From: Diprion similis
Lineage: Eukaryota; Arthropoda; Insecta; Hymenoptera; Diprionidae
Direction: 5' to 3'
Length of the DNA stretch: 64,000 nucleotides
NCBI RefSeq assembly: GCF_021155765.1
Contig: NC_060112.1
Location: forward strand, 17,732,001-17,796,000
This document shows positions 1-12,910 of this stretch, piece after piece (positions within the stretch are counted from its first letter, which is position 1; each line of letters begins with the position of its first letter). A model generated the notes under the pieces. It did not search any database. It had not been told where the DNA came from and worked only from the letters and a program-made list of their open reading frames with translations. Both the position numbers and the translations under genes were made by a program.

Positions 1-1719
1 GTGTGTCCAGGAGGATCCACGAACGATAACCTTGTTTAGACAGATCCTGTGCGTGTGGTTCCGTCGATCGGATTGAACGTGTATACTTATTCTTATACTT
101 TGATTTAATCGAAAAACACAGGTGACAATATATATATAGTTCCTAATTAATTAACCAAGGTGATAGGAGCCAAGCTGAAAGCCAGAGAATACCTCTCGAA
201 ATACCTAAACGATATTGACTTCTAGCTAGGCACCAATTCTATTGTTTGATTTAATTATTGAATTTATAATATAGGTATTGGTGAACAATTAGTGGTGGTT
301 TAAAGGAGTGGCTAGTGAAGCTTGCCACCAAGACATGAGTTATTGAAAAAGACGATTTTTCGTTTGGCTAGAGATGCTGGCCAATAAACAGAATGTTAAT
401 TACCAATAGGCAATATTTGAATAGGAATATAAATTTATCAAATTGGTGATTATCTAGATTCGGTTGATGTTGGAGTGAAACATTCGAATTGACTTAGCTT
501 TTGTAGAGTGGTGCGTCGAGATTGAGTTCCGTCGGATCGTGTCGGTCAGGGTCTTAGTAATCTGGACCTGAGCCTCACCTCGAGTCGTACGAATGGATGG
601 ATTACGTATAGATGTTGGAGCTCGAGATCAGCCACCAAAGCAGACTCGGGGGTTGATGATCGTAGATTCGGATTACCGTCACTCGGGCAGTACGTTAAAT
701 TTGGATGAATTAAATTGCGAAGGAATCTACTGATTTACACCGTTTACTAGTTATGTGGTGTTCAAGTTTAATTAGATGAGAAATTGAATGGTTATATCTT
801 ATTATCGTTAATCACTTAAAATTACCTGACTCGGTAGAATCAGGGCAGAACTTGATTTAATTTTTGTTAAAGGAAATGAATGTCATAAAAATGTCTATTC
901 GCGAAGATAAGAGAGTCAGTACAGAACAGGAAAGAATTTGAAATAAGGTGATAGTAAGTCTTTGCAATTCACAATATAAATTGAAAGCTTGAGTTTAACG
1001 AATTAGCACGGTACTTTAGGCCGGTCACAATGAAGATTTTCCGAACACTACTATCGACCAGAAGGGCTAATACGGGTTGACGTCCACGCACCTCGCGACT
1101 TGACAGACGAAAGACATGGCGTCTTGGGCCTGACGGTCCAAGAGCCCTCGGTGCAACAAAGTTACAGCGGTAATTAGCCAATGAGATGCGAGGGCGACCT
1201 CCCGGTGCCAGAATCGGCATGGTCAGCGTCACTCCGGGCCTGACTCGAGTGCTCCGACGGTGTTCCGACGATTCTCAATCTCGTCGGTTACATACTATGA
1301 TTACGAGTAAAAGATATCGAGATGCAATTCTCACACATTCATCCATACACCTTAATGAACAACCTATTTTAATTTGGTACATATTGTACGTATGGTTTAG
1401 CCTGATTGTTGATGATGACTTTGACTTAAAAAGAAGAGACACTTTTGGGTTGAGACTCGTTGGGGTTTATCTCACCACTTCGCGCTTTGCGTTCTTGGTA
1501 ATGTTAAATATGGCACCAAGTTAAACCTAATACGCGGGCCTGTACGTGACTTTCTCTAGGAGGGGTGGAACTCGTCGGTTGAAGCAATATGATATTTTGC
1601 GTTATAATCATCGAAACGAAACTCTCAAGCGCTGTGGCTGTTGAGTAAGATGAAGCAATTCTGTGATTATGTTTTAATTTTGAAAAAGGTTCGCCGAGGC
1701 GGTACGTCGGGACGTAACA
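1..1719. other. Unassigned DNA left of the satellite
   Basis: No gene, RNA or recognisable transposon could be supported here. The longest open frame (1186-1524, plus strand) has no recognisable domain and no splice context. 500-700 and 1020-1280 are richer in G+C than their surroundings. The boundary with the satellite is sharp at about 1720: the preceding bases have no match to the end of a monomer. Confidence 0.5.
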
Positions 1720-3248
1720 CTAACCCCTTTGGATTTTTTCGGGTGAAATTTGGCTTATTTTGAGAAATGATTGAATCGATTTTTCCGTGCACTATTCTTA
1801 CGTGATTTTTCGCAAGGAATCGATTGAGCGTAGTCAGAACACGCTGCGACCAACGGATCAAAAGTTACAGCCGAAAAACGAAAAATTTCCTTTGCCATTT
1901 CTCTGCTGTTGGTTTCACGCTCATTCTGATGTCTTTTTTGCATTCCTGAGGGTCCAATTAGTGGAAAAAGAGCCCTGCAAAACGATTCTCGGACGAAAAG
2001 TTTTTGAGCTCTGAAAATCGCAAAAAAGCAAGGCTAACCCCTTTGGATTTCTTCGGGTGAAATTTGGCTGATTTTGAGAAATGATTGAATCGATTTTTTC
2101 GTGCACTATTCTTACGTGATTTTTTGCAAGGAATCGATTGAGCGTAGTCAGAACACGCTGCGACCAACGGATCAAAAGTTACAGATGAAAAACGAAAAAT
2201 TTCCTTTGCCATTTCTCTGCTGTTGGTTTCACGCTCATTCCGATGTCTTTCTCGCATTCCTGTGGGTCCAATTAGTGGAAAAAGAGCCCTGCAAAACGAT
2301 TCCCAGACGAAAAGTTTTTGAGCTCTGAAAATCGCAAAAAAGCAAGGCTAACCCCTTTGGATTTCTTCGGGTGAAATTTGGCTGATTTTGAGAAATGATT
2401 GAATCGATTTTTCCGTGCACTATTCTTACGTGATTTTTCGCAAGGAATCGATTGAGCGTAGTCAGAACACGCTGCGACCAACGGATCAAAAGTTACAGCC
2501 GAAAAACGAAAAATTTCCTTTGCCATTTCTCTGCTGTTGGTTTCACGCTCATTCTGGTGTCTTTTTCGCATTCCTGAGGGTCCAATTAGTGGAAAAAGAG
2601 CCCTGCAAAACGATTCTCGGACGAAAAGTTTTTGAGCTCTGAAAATCGCAAAAAAGCAAGGCTAACCCCTTTGGATTTTTTCGGGTTAAATTTGGCTGAT
2701 TTTGAGAAATGATTGAATCGATTTTTTCGTGCACTATTCTTACGTGATTTTTCGCAAGGAATCGATTGAGCGCAGTCCGAACACGCTGCGACCAACGGAT
2801 CAAAAGTTACAGCCGAAAAACGAAAAATTTCCTGTGCAATTTCTCTGCTGTTGGTTTCACGCTCATTCCGATGTCTTTCTCGCATTCCTGTGGGTCCAAT
2901 TAGTGGAAAAAGAGCCCTGCAAAACGATTCTCGGACGAAAAGTTTTTGAGCTCTGAAAATCGCAAAAAAGCAAGGCTAACCCCTTTGGATTTCTTCGGGT
3001 GAAATTTGGCTGATTTTGAGAAATGATTGAATCGATTTTTTCGTGCACTATTCTTACGTGATTTTTCGCAAGGAATCGATTGAGCGCAGTCCGAACACGC
3101 TGCGACCAACGGATCAAAAGTTACAGCCGAAAAACGAAAAATTTCCTGTGCAATTTCTCTGCTGTTGGTTTCACGCTCATTCCGATGTCTTTCTCGCATT
3201 CCTGTGGGTCCAATTAGTGGAAAAAGAGCCCTGCAAAACGATTCCCAG

Positions 3249-6040
3249 ACGAAAAGTTTTTGAGCTCTGAAAATCGCAAAAAAGCAAGGCTAACCCCTTT
3301 GGATTTCTTCGGGTGAAATTTGGCTGATTTTGAGAAATGATTGAATCGATTTTTCCGTGCACTATTCTTACGTGATTTTTCGCAAGGAATCGATTGAGCG
3401 TAGTCAGAACACGCTGCGACCAACGGATCAAAAGTTACAGCCGAAAAACGAAAAATTTCCTTTGCCATTTCTCTGCTGTTGGTTTCACGCTCATTCTGGT
3501 GTCTTTTTCGCATTCCTGAGGGTCCAATTAGTGGAAAAAGAGCCCTGCAAAACGATTCTCGGACGAAAAGTTTTTGAGCTCTGAAAATCGCAAAAAAGCA
3601 AGGCTAACCCCTTTGAATTTTTTCAGGTTAAATTTGGCTGATTTTGAGAAATGATTGAATCGATTTTTTCGTGCACTATTCTTACGTGATTTTTTGCAAG
3701 GAATCGATCGAGCGTAGTCAGAACACGCTGCGACCAACGGATCAAAAGTTACAGCCGAAAAACGGAAAATTTCCTGTGCAATTTCTCTGCTGTTGGTTTC
3801 ACGCTCATTCTGATGTCTTTTTCGCATTCCTGAGGGTCCAATTAGTGGAAAAAGAGCCCTGCAAAACGATTCTCGGACGAAAAGTTTTTGAGCTCTGAAA
3901 ATCGCAAAAAAGCAAGGCTGACTCTGAGAAATGATTGAATCGATTTTTCCGTGCACTATTCTTACGTGATTTTTCGCAAGGAATCGATTGAGCGTAGTCA
4001 GAACACGCTGCGACCAACGGATCAAAAGTTACAGCCGAAAAACGAAAAATTTCCTTTGCCATTTCTCTGCTGTTGGTTTCACGCTCATTCTGATGTCTTT
4101 TTCGCATTCCTGAGGGTCCAATTAGTGGAAAAAGAGCCCTGCAAAACGATTCTCAGACGAAAAGTTTTTGAGCTCTGAAAATCGCAAAAAAGCAAGGCTA
4201 ACCCCTTTGGATTTCTTCGGGTGAAATTTGGCTGATTTTGAGAAATGATTGAATCGATTTTTTCGTGCACTATTCTTACGTGATTTTTCGCAAGGCATCG
4301 ATTAAGCGTAGTCAGAACACGCTGCGACCAACGGATCAAAAGTTACAGCCGAAAAACGAAAAATTTCCTTTGCCATTTCTCTGCTGTTGGTTTCACGCTC
4401 ATTCTGATGTCTTTTTTGCATTCCTGAGGGTCCAATTAGTGGAAAAAGAGCCCTGCAAAACGATTCTCGGACGAAAAGTTTTTGAGCTCTGAAAATCGCA
4501 AAAAAGCAAGGCTAACCCCTTTGGATTTTTTCGGGTGAAATTTGGCTGATTTTGAGAAATGATTGAATCGATTTTTCCGTGCACTATTCTTACGTGATTT
4601 TTCGCAAGGAATCGATTGAGCGTAGTCAGAACACGCTGCGACCAACGGATCAAAAGTTACAGCCGAAAAACGGAAAATTTCCTGTGCAATTTCTCTGCTG
4701 TTGGTTTCACGCTCATTCTGATGTCTTTTTCGCATTCCTGAGGGTCCAATTAGTGGAAAAAGAGCCCTGCAAAACGATTCTCAGACGAAAAGTTTTTGAG
4801 CTCTGAAAATCGCAAAAAAGCAAGGCTAACCCCTTTGGATTTCTTCGGGTGAAATTTGGCTGATTTTGAGAAATGATTGAATCGATTTTTTCGTGCACTA
4901 TTCTTACGTGATTTTTTGCAAGGAATCGATTGAGCGTAGTCAGAACACGCTGCGACCAACGGATCAAAAGTTACAGCCGAAAAACGAAAAATTTCCTTTG
5001 CCATTTCTCTGCTGTTGGTTTCACGCTCATTCCGATGTCTTTTTCGCATTCCTGAGGGTCCAATTAGTGGAAAAAGAGCCCTGCAAAACGATTCTCGGAC
5101 GAAAAGTTTTTGAGCTCTGAAAATCGCAAAAAAGCAAGGCTAACCCCTTTGGATTTTTTCAGGTTAAATTTGGCTGATTTTGAGAAATGATTGAATCGAT
5201 TTTTTCGTGCACTATTCTTACGTGATTTTTTGCAAGGAATCGATTGAGCGTAGTCAGAACACGCTGCGACCAACGGATCAAAAGTTACAGCCGAAAAACG
5301 GATAATTTCCTGTGCAATTTCTCTGCTGTTGGTTTCACGCTCATTCTGATGTCTTTTTCGCATTCCTGAGGGTCCAATTAGTGGAAAAAGAGCCCTGCGA
5401 AACGATTCTCAGACGAAAAGTTTTTGAGCTCTGAAAATCGCAAAAAAGCAAGGCTAACCCCTTTGGATTTTTTCGGGTGAAATTTGGCTGATTTTGAGAA
5501 ATGATTGAATCGATTTTTTCGTGCACTATTCTTACGTAATTTTTCGCAAGGAATCGATTGAGCGTAGTCAGAACACGCTGCGACCAACGGATCAAAAGTT
5601 ACAGCCGAAAAACGAAAAATTTCCTTTGCCATTTCTCTGCTGTTGGTTTCACGCTCATTCTGATGTCTTTTTTGCATTCCTGAGGGTCCAATTAGTGGAA
5701 AAAGAGCCCTGCAAAACGATTCTCGGACGAAAAGTTTTTGAGCTCTGAAAATCGCAAAAAAGCAAGGCTAACCCCTTTGGATTTCTTCGGGTGAAATTTG
5801 GCTGATTTTGAGAAATGATTGAATCGATTTTTTCGTGCACTATTCTTACGTGATTTTTTGCAAGGAATCGATTGAGCGTAGTCAGAACACGCTGCGACCA
5901 ACGGATCAAAAGTTACAGCCGGAAAACGAAAAATTTCCTTTGCCATTTCTCTGCTGTTGGTTTCACGCTCATTCTGATGTCTTTTTTGCATTCCTGAGGG
6001 TCCAATTAGTGGAAAAAGAGCCCTGCAAAACGATTCTCGG
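3249..6040. repeat. Higher-order satellite block A, copy 1 (nine monomers)
   Basis: This block is eight 314-bp monomers plus one 280-bp monomer, 2,792 bp in all. Diagnostic variants recur in the same order exactly 2,792 bp downstream: the 34-bp deletion (before 3951 and 6743), a cggataattt variant (m12 and m21) and a ccggaaaacg variant (m14 and m23). The match starts a few bases after a mismatch near 3243/6035. Confidence 0.9.
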
Positions 6041-8884
6041 ACGAAAAGTTTTTGAGCTCTGAAAATCGCAAAAAAGCAAGGCTAACCCCTTTGGATTTCT
6101 TCGGGTGAAATTTGGCTGATTTTGAGAAATGATTGAATCGATTTTTCCGTGCACTATTCTTACGTGATTTTTCGCAAGGAATCGATTGAGCGTAGTCAGA
6201 ACACGCTGCGACCAACGGATCAAAAGTTACAGCCGAAAAACGAAAAATTTCCTTTGCCATTTCTCTGCTGTTGGTTTCACGCTCATTCTGGTGTCTTTTT
6301 CGCATTCCTGAGGGTCCAATTAGTGGAAAAAGAGCCCTGCAAAACGATTCTCGGACGAAAAGTTTTTGAGCTCTGAAAATCGCAAAAAAGCAAGGCTAAC
6401 CCCTTTGAATTTTTTCAGGTTAAATTTGGCTGATTTTGAGAAATGATTGAATCGATTTTTTCGTGCACTATTCTTACGTGATTTTTTGCAAGGAATCGAT
6501 CGAGCGTAGTCAGAACACGCTGCGACCAACGGATCAAAAGTTACAGCCGAAAAACGGAAAATTTCCTGTGCAATTTCTCTGCTGTTGGTTTCACGCTCAT
6601 TCTGATGTCTTTTTCGCATTCCTGAGGGTCCAATTAGTGGAAAAAGAGCCCTGCAAAACGATTCTCGGACGAAAAGTTTTTGAGCTCTGAAAATCGCAAA
6701 AAAGCAAGGCTGACTCTGAGAAATGATTGAATCGATTTTTCCGTGCACTATTCTTACGTGATTTTTCGCAAGGAATCGATTGAGCGTAGTCAGAACACGC
6801 TGCGACCAACGGATCAAAAGTTACAGCCGAAAAACGAAAAATTTCCTTTGCCATTTCTCTGCTGTTGGTTTCACGCTCATTCTGATGTCTTTTTCGCATT
6901 CCTGAGGGTCCAATTAGTGGAAAAAGAGCCCTGCAAAACGATTCTCAGACGAAAAGTTTTTGAGCTCTGAAAATCGCAAAAAAGCAAGGCTAACCCCTTT
7001 GGATTTCTTCGGGTGAAATTTGGCTGATTTTGAGAAATGATTGAATCGATTTTTTCGTGCACTATTCTTACGTGATTTTTCGCAAGGCATCGATTAAGCG
7101 TAGTCAGAACACGCTGCGACCAACGGATCAAAAGTTACAGCCGAAAAACGAAAAATTTCCTTTGCCATTTCTCTGCTGTTGGTTTCACGCTCATTCTGAT
7201 GTCTTTTTTGCATTCCTGAGGGTCCAATTAGTGGAAAAAGAGCCCTGCAAAACGATTCTCGGACGAAAAGTTTTTGAGCTCTGAAAATCGCAAAAAAGCA
7301 AGGCTAACCCCTTTGGATTTTTTCGGGTGAAATTTGGCTGATTTTGAGAAATGATTGAATCGATTTTTCCGTGCACTATTCTTACGTGATTTTTCGCAAG
7401 GAATCGATTGAGCGTAGTCAGAACACGCTGCGACCAACGGATCAAAAGTTACAGCCGAAAAACGGAAAATTTCCTGTGCAATTTCTCTGCTGTTGGTTTC
7501 ACGCTCATTCTGATGTCTTTTTCGCATTCCTGAGGGTCCAATTAGTGGAAAAAGAGCCCTGCAAAACGATTCTCAGACGAAAAGTTTTTGAGCTCTGAAA
7601 ATCGCAAAAAAGCAAGGCTAACCCCTTTGGATTTCTTCGGGTGAAATTTGGCTGATTTTGAGAAATGATTGAATCGATTTTTTCGTGCACTATTCTTACG
7701 TGATTTTTTGCAAGGAATCGATTGAGCGTAGTCAGAACACGCTGCGACCAACGGATCAAAAGTTACAGCCGAAAAACGAAAAATTTCCTTTGCCATTTCT
7801 CTGCTGTTGGTTTCACGCTCATTCCGATGTCTTTTTCGCATTCCTGAGGGTCCAATTAGTGGAAAAAGAGCCCTGCAAAACGATTCTCGGACGAAAAGTT
7901 TTTGAGCTCTGAAAATCGCAAAAAAGCAAGGCTAACCCCTTTGGATTTTTTCAGGTTAAATTTGGCTGATTTTGAGAAATGATTGAATCGATTTTTTCGT
8001 GCACTATTCTTACGTGATTTTTTGCAAGGAATCGATTGAGCGTAGTCAGAACACGCTGCGACCAACGGATCAAAAGTTACAGCCGAAAAACGGATAATTT
8101 CCTGTGCAATTTCTCTGCTGTTGGTTTCACGCTCATTCTGATGTCTTTTTCGCATTCCTGAGGGTCCAATTAGTGGAAAAAGAGCCCTGCGAAACGATTC
8201 TCAGACGAAAAGTTTTTGAGCTCTGAAAATCGCAAAAAAGCAAGGCTAACCCCTTTGGATTTTTTCGGGTGAAATTTGGCTGATTTTGAGAAATGATTGA
8301 ATCGATTTTTTCGTGCACTATTCTTACGTAATTTTTCGCAAGGAATCGATTGAGCGTAGTCAGAACACGCTGCGACCAACGGATCAAAAGTTACAGCCGA
8401 AAAACGAAAAATTTCCTTTGCCATTTCTCTGCTGTTGGTTTCACGCTCATTCTGATGTCTTTTTTGCATTCCTGAGGGTCCAATTAGTGGAAAAAGAGCC
8501 CTGCAAAACGATTCTCGGACGAAAAGTTTTTGAGCTCTGAAAATCGCAAAAAAGCAAGGCTAACCCCTTTGGATTTCTTCGGGTGAAATTTGGCTGATTT
8601 TGAGAAATGATTGAATCGATTTTTTCGTGCACTATTCTTACGTGATTTTTTGCAAGGAATCGATTGAGCGTAGTCAGAACACGCTGCGACCAACGGATCA
8701 AAAGTTACAGCCGGAAAACGAAAAATTTCCTTTGCCATTTCTCTGCTGTTGGTTTCACGCTCATTCTGATGTCTTTTTTGCATTCCTGAGGGTCCAATTA
8801 GTGGAAAAAGAGCCCTGCAAAACGATTCTCGGACGAAAAGTTTTTGAGCTCTGAAAATCGCAAAAAAGCAAGGCTAACCCCTTT
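6041..8884. repeat. Higher-order satellite block A, copy 2
   Basis: This is a direct tandem copy of the preceding nine-monomer block. A 165-codon frame created by the short monomer at 3528-4025 is reproduced without an amino-acid change at 6320-6817, so the two copies are very recent. The match ends near 8885, where the next monomer has ttgaatttt in place of ttggatttc. Confidence 0.9.
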
Positions 8885-10757
8885 GAATTTTTTCGGGTGA
8901 AATTTGGCTGATTTTGAGAAATGATTGAATCGATTTTTTCGTGCACCATTTCAACGTGATTTTTCGCAAGGAATCGATTGAGCGTAGTCAGAACACGCTG
9001 CGACCAACGGATCAAAAGTTACAGCCGAAAAACGGAAAATTTCCTGTGCAATTTCTCTGCTGTTGGTTTCACGCTCATTCTGATGTCTTTTTCGCATTCC
9101 TGAGGGTCCAATTAGTGGAAAAAGAGCCCTGCGAAACGATTCTCAGACGAAAAGTTTTTGAGCTCTGAAAATCGCAAAAAAGCAAGGCTAACCCCTTTGG
9201 ATTTATTCGGGTGAAATTTAGCTGATTTTGAGAAATGATTGAATCGATTTTTTCGTGCACTATTCTTACGTGATTTTTCGCAAGGAATCGATTGAGCGTA
9301 GTCAGAACACGCTGCGACCAACGGATCAAAAGTTACAGCCGAAAAACTAAAAATTTCCTTTGCCATTTCTCTGCTGTTGGTTTCACGCTCATTCTGATGT
9401 CTTTTTTGCATTCCTGAGGGTCCAATTAGTGGAAAAAGAGCCCTGCAAAACGATTCTCGGACGAAAAGTTTTTGAGCTCTGAAAATCGCAAAAAAGCAAG
9501 GCTAACCCCTTTGAATTTTTTCGGGTGAAATTTGGCTGATTTTGAGAAATGATTGAATCGATTTTTGCGTGCACCATTTCAACGTGATTTTTCGCAAGGA
9601 ATCGATTGAGCGTAGTCAGAACACGCTGCGACCAACGGATCAAAAGTTACAGCCGAAAAACGAAAAATTTCCTTTGCCATTTCTCTGCTGTTGGTTTCAC
9701 GCTCATTCCGATGTCTTTTTCGCATTCCTGAGGGTCCAATTAGTGGAAAAAGAGCCCTGCAAAACGATTCTCGGACGAAAAGTTTTTGAGCTCTGAAAAT
9801 CGCAAAAAAGCAAGGCTAACCCCTTTGGATTTTTTCAGGTTAAATTTGGCTGATTTTGAGAAATGATTGAATCGATTTTTTCGTGCACTATTCTTACGTG
9901 ATTTTTTGCAAGGAATCGATTGAGCGTAGTCAGAACACGCTGCGACCAACGGATCAAAAGTTACAGCCGAAAAACGGAAAATTTCCTGTGCAATTTCTCT
10001 GCTGTTGGTTTCACGCTCATTCTGATGTCTTTTTCGCATTCCTGAGGGTCCAATTAGTGGAAGAAGAGCCCTGCGAAACGATTCTCCGACGAAAAGTTTT
10101 TGAGCTCTGAAAATCGCAAAAAAGCAAGGCTAACCCCTTTGGATTTTTTCGGGTGAAATTTGGCTGATTTTGAGAAATGATTGAATCGATTTTTTCGTGC
10201 ACTATTCTTACGTGATTTTTCGCAAGGAATCGATTGAGCGTAGTCAGAACACGCTGCGACCAACGGATCAAAAGTTACAGCCGAAAAACGAAAAATTTCC
10301 TTTGCCATTTCTCTGCTGTTGGTTTCACGCTCATTCTGATGTCTTTTTTGCATTCCTGAGGGTCCAATTAGTGGAAAAAGAGCCCTGCAAAACGATTCTC
10401 GGACGAAAAGTTTTTGAGCTCTGAAAATCGCAAAAAAGCAAGGCTAACCCCTTTGGATTTCTTCGGGTGAAATTTGGCTGATTTTGAGAAATGATTGAAT
10501 CGATTTTTTCGTGCACTATTCTTACGTGATTTTTTGCAAGGAATCGATTGAGCGTAGTCAGAACACGCTGCGACCAACGGATCAAAAGTTACAGCCGAAA
10601 AACGGAAAATTTCCTGTGCAATTTCTCTGCTGTTGGTTTCACGCTCATTCTGATGTCTTTTTCGCATTCCTGAGGGTCCAATTAGTGGAAAAAGAGCCCT
10701 GCGAAACGATTCTCAGACGAAAAGTTTTTGAGCTCTGAAAATCGCAAAAAAGCAAGG

Positions 10758-12910
10758 CTAACCCCTTTGGATTTTTTCGGGTGAAATTTGGCTTATTTTG
10801 AGAAATGATTGAATCGATTTTTCCGTGCACTATTCTTACGTGATTTTTCGCAAGGAATCGATTGAGCGTAGTCAGAACACGCTGCGACCAACGGATCAAA
10901 AGTTACAGCCGAAAAACGAAAAATTTCCTTTGCCATTTCTCTGCTGTTGGTTTCACGCTCATTCTGATGTCTTTTTTGCATTCCTGAGGGTCCAATTAGT
11001 GGAAAAAGAGCCCTGCAAAACGATTCTCGGACGAAAAGTTTTTGAGCTCTGAAAATCGCAAAAAAGCAAGGCTAACCCCTTTGGATTTCTTCGGGTGAAA
11101 TTTGGCTGATTTTGAGAAATGATTGAATCGATTTTTTCGTGCACTATTCTTACGTGATTTTTTGCAAGGAATCGATTGAGCGTAGTCAGAACACGCTGCG
11201 ACCAACGGATCAAAAGTTACAGATGAAAAACGAAAAATTTCCTTTGCCATTTCTCTGCTGTTGGTTTCACGCTCATTCCGATGTCTTTCTCGCATTCCTG
11301 TGGGTCCAATTAGTGGAAAAAGAGCCCTGCAAAACGATTCCCAGACGAAAAGTTTTTGAGCTCTGAAAATCGCAAAAAAGCAAGGCTAACCCCTTTGGAT
11401 TTCTTCGGGTGAAATTTGGCTGATTTTGAGAAATGATTGAATCGATTTTTCCGTGCACTATTCTTACGTGATTTTTCGCAAGGAATCGATTGAGCGTAGT
11501 CAGAACACGCTGCGACCAACGGATCAAAAGTTACAGCCGAAAAACGGAAAATTTCCTTTGCCATTTCTCTGCTGTTGGTTTCACGCTCATTCTGGTGTCT
11601 TTTTCGCATTCCTGAGGGTCCAATTAGTGGAAAAAGAGCCCTGCAAAACGATTCTCGGACGAAAAGTTTTTGAGCTCTGAAAATCGCAAAAAAGCAAGGC
11701 TAACCCCTTTGGATTTTTTCGGGTTAAATTTGGCTGATTTTGAGAAATGATTGAATCGATTTTTTCGTGCACTATTCTTACGTGATTTTTCGCAAGGAAT
11801 CGATTGAGCGCAGTCCGAACACGCTGCGACCAACGGATCAAAAGTTACAGCCGAAAAACGAAAAATTTCCTGTGCAATTTCTCTGCTGTTGGTTTCACGC
11901 TCATTCCGATGTCTTTCTCGCATTCCTGTGGGTCCAATTAGTGGAAAAAGAGCCCTGCAAAACGATTCTCGGACGAAAAGTTTTTGAGCTCTGAAAATCG
12001 CAAAAAAGCAAGGCTAACCCCTTTGGATTTCTTCGGGTGAAATTTGGCTGATTTTGAGAAATGATTGAATCGATTTTTTCGTGCACTATTCTTACGTGAT
12101 TTTTCGCAAGGAATCGATTGAGCGCAGTCCGAACACGCTGCGACCAACGGATCAAAAGTTACAGCCGAAAAACGAAAAATTTCCTGTGCAATTTCTCTGC
12201 TGTTGGTTTCACGCTCATTCCGATGTCTTTCTCGCATTCCTGTGGGTCCAATTAGTGGAAAAAGAGCCCTGCAAAACGATTCCCAGACGAAAAGTTTTTG
12301 AGCTCTGAAAATCGCAAAAAAGCAAGGCTAACCCCTTTGGATTTCTTCGGGTGAAATTTGGCTGATTTTGAGAAATGATTGAATCGATTTTTCCGTGCAC
12401 TATTCTTACGTGATTTTTCGCAAGGAATCGATTGAGCGTAGTCAGAACACGCTGCGACCAACGGATCAAAAGTTACAGCCGAAAAACGAAAAATTTCCTT
12501 TGCCATTTCTCTGCTGTTGGTTTCACGCTCATTCTGGTGTCTTTTTCGCATTCCTGAGGGTCCAATTAGTGGAAAAAGAGCCCTGCAAAACGATTCTCGG
12601 ACGAAAAGTTTTTGAGCTCTGAAAATCGCAAAAAAGCAAGGCTAACCCCTTTGAATTTTTTCAGGTTAAATTTGGCTGATTTTGAGAAATGATTGAATCG
12701 ATTTTTTCGTGCACTATTCTTACGTGATTTTTTGCAAGGAATCGATCGAGCGTAGTCAGAACACGCTGCGACCAACGGATCAAAAGTTACAGCCGAAAAA
12801 CGGAAAATTTCCTGTGCAATTTCTCTGCTGTTGGTTTCACGCTCATTCTGATGTCTTTTTCGCATTCCTGAGGGTCCAATTAGTGGAAAAAGAGCCCTGC
12901 AAAACGATTC
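10758..12910. repeat. Satellite block B: re-use of the first seven monomers
   Basis: Monomers anchored at 10825-12709 repeat, in order, the variants of those at 1787-3671 (offset 9,038 bp). These include the ggcttatttt variant of the first copy, the cagatgaaaa variant of the second and the paired cgcagtccg variants of the fourth and fifth. Only isolated substitutions separate them, for example one near 2507/11545. The match fades at about 3870/12908. Confidence 0.85.

Noticed and set aside
1-1719. LTR retrotransposon end next to the satellite
   Set aside because: No paired LTR, primer-binding site or polymerase frame could be found.
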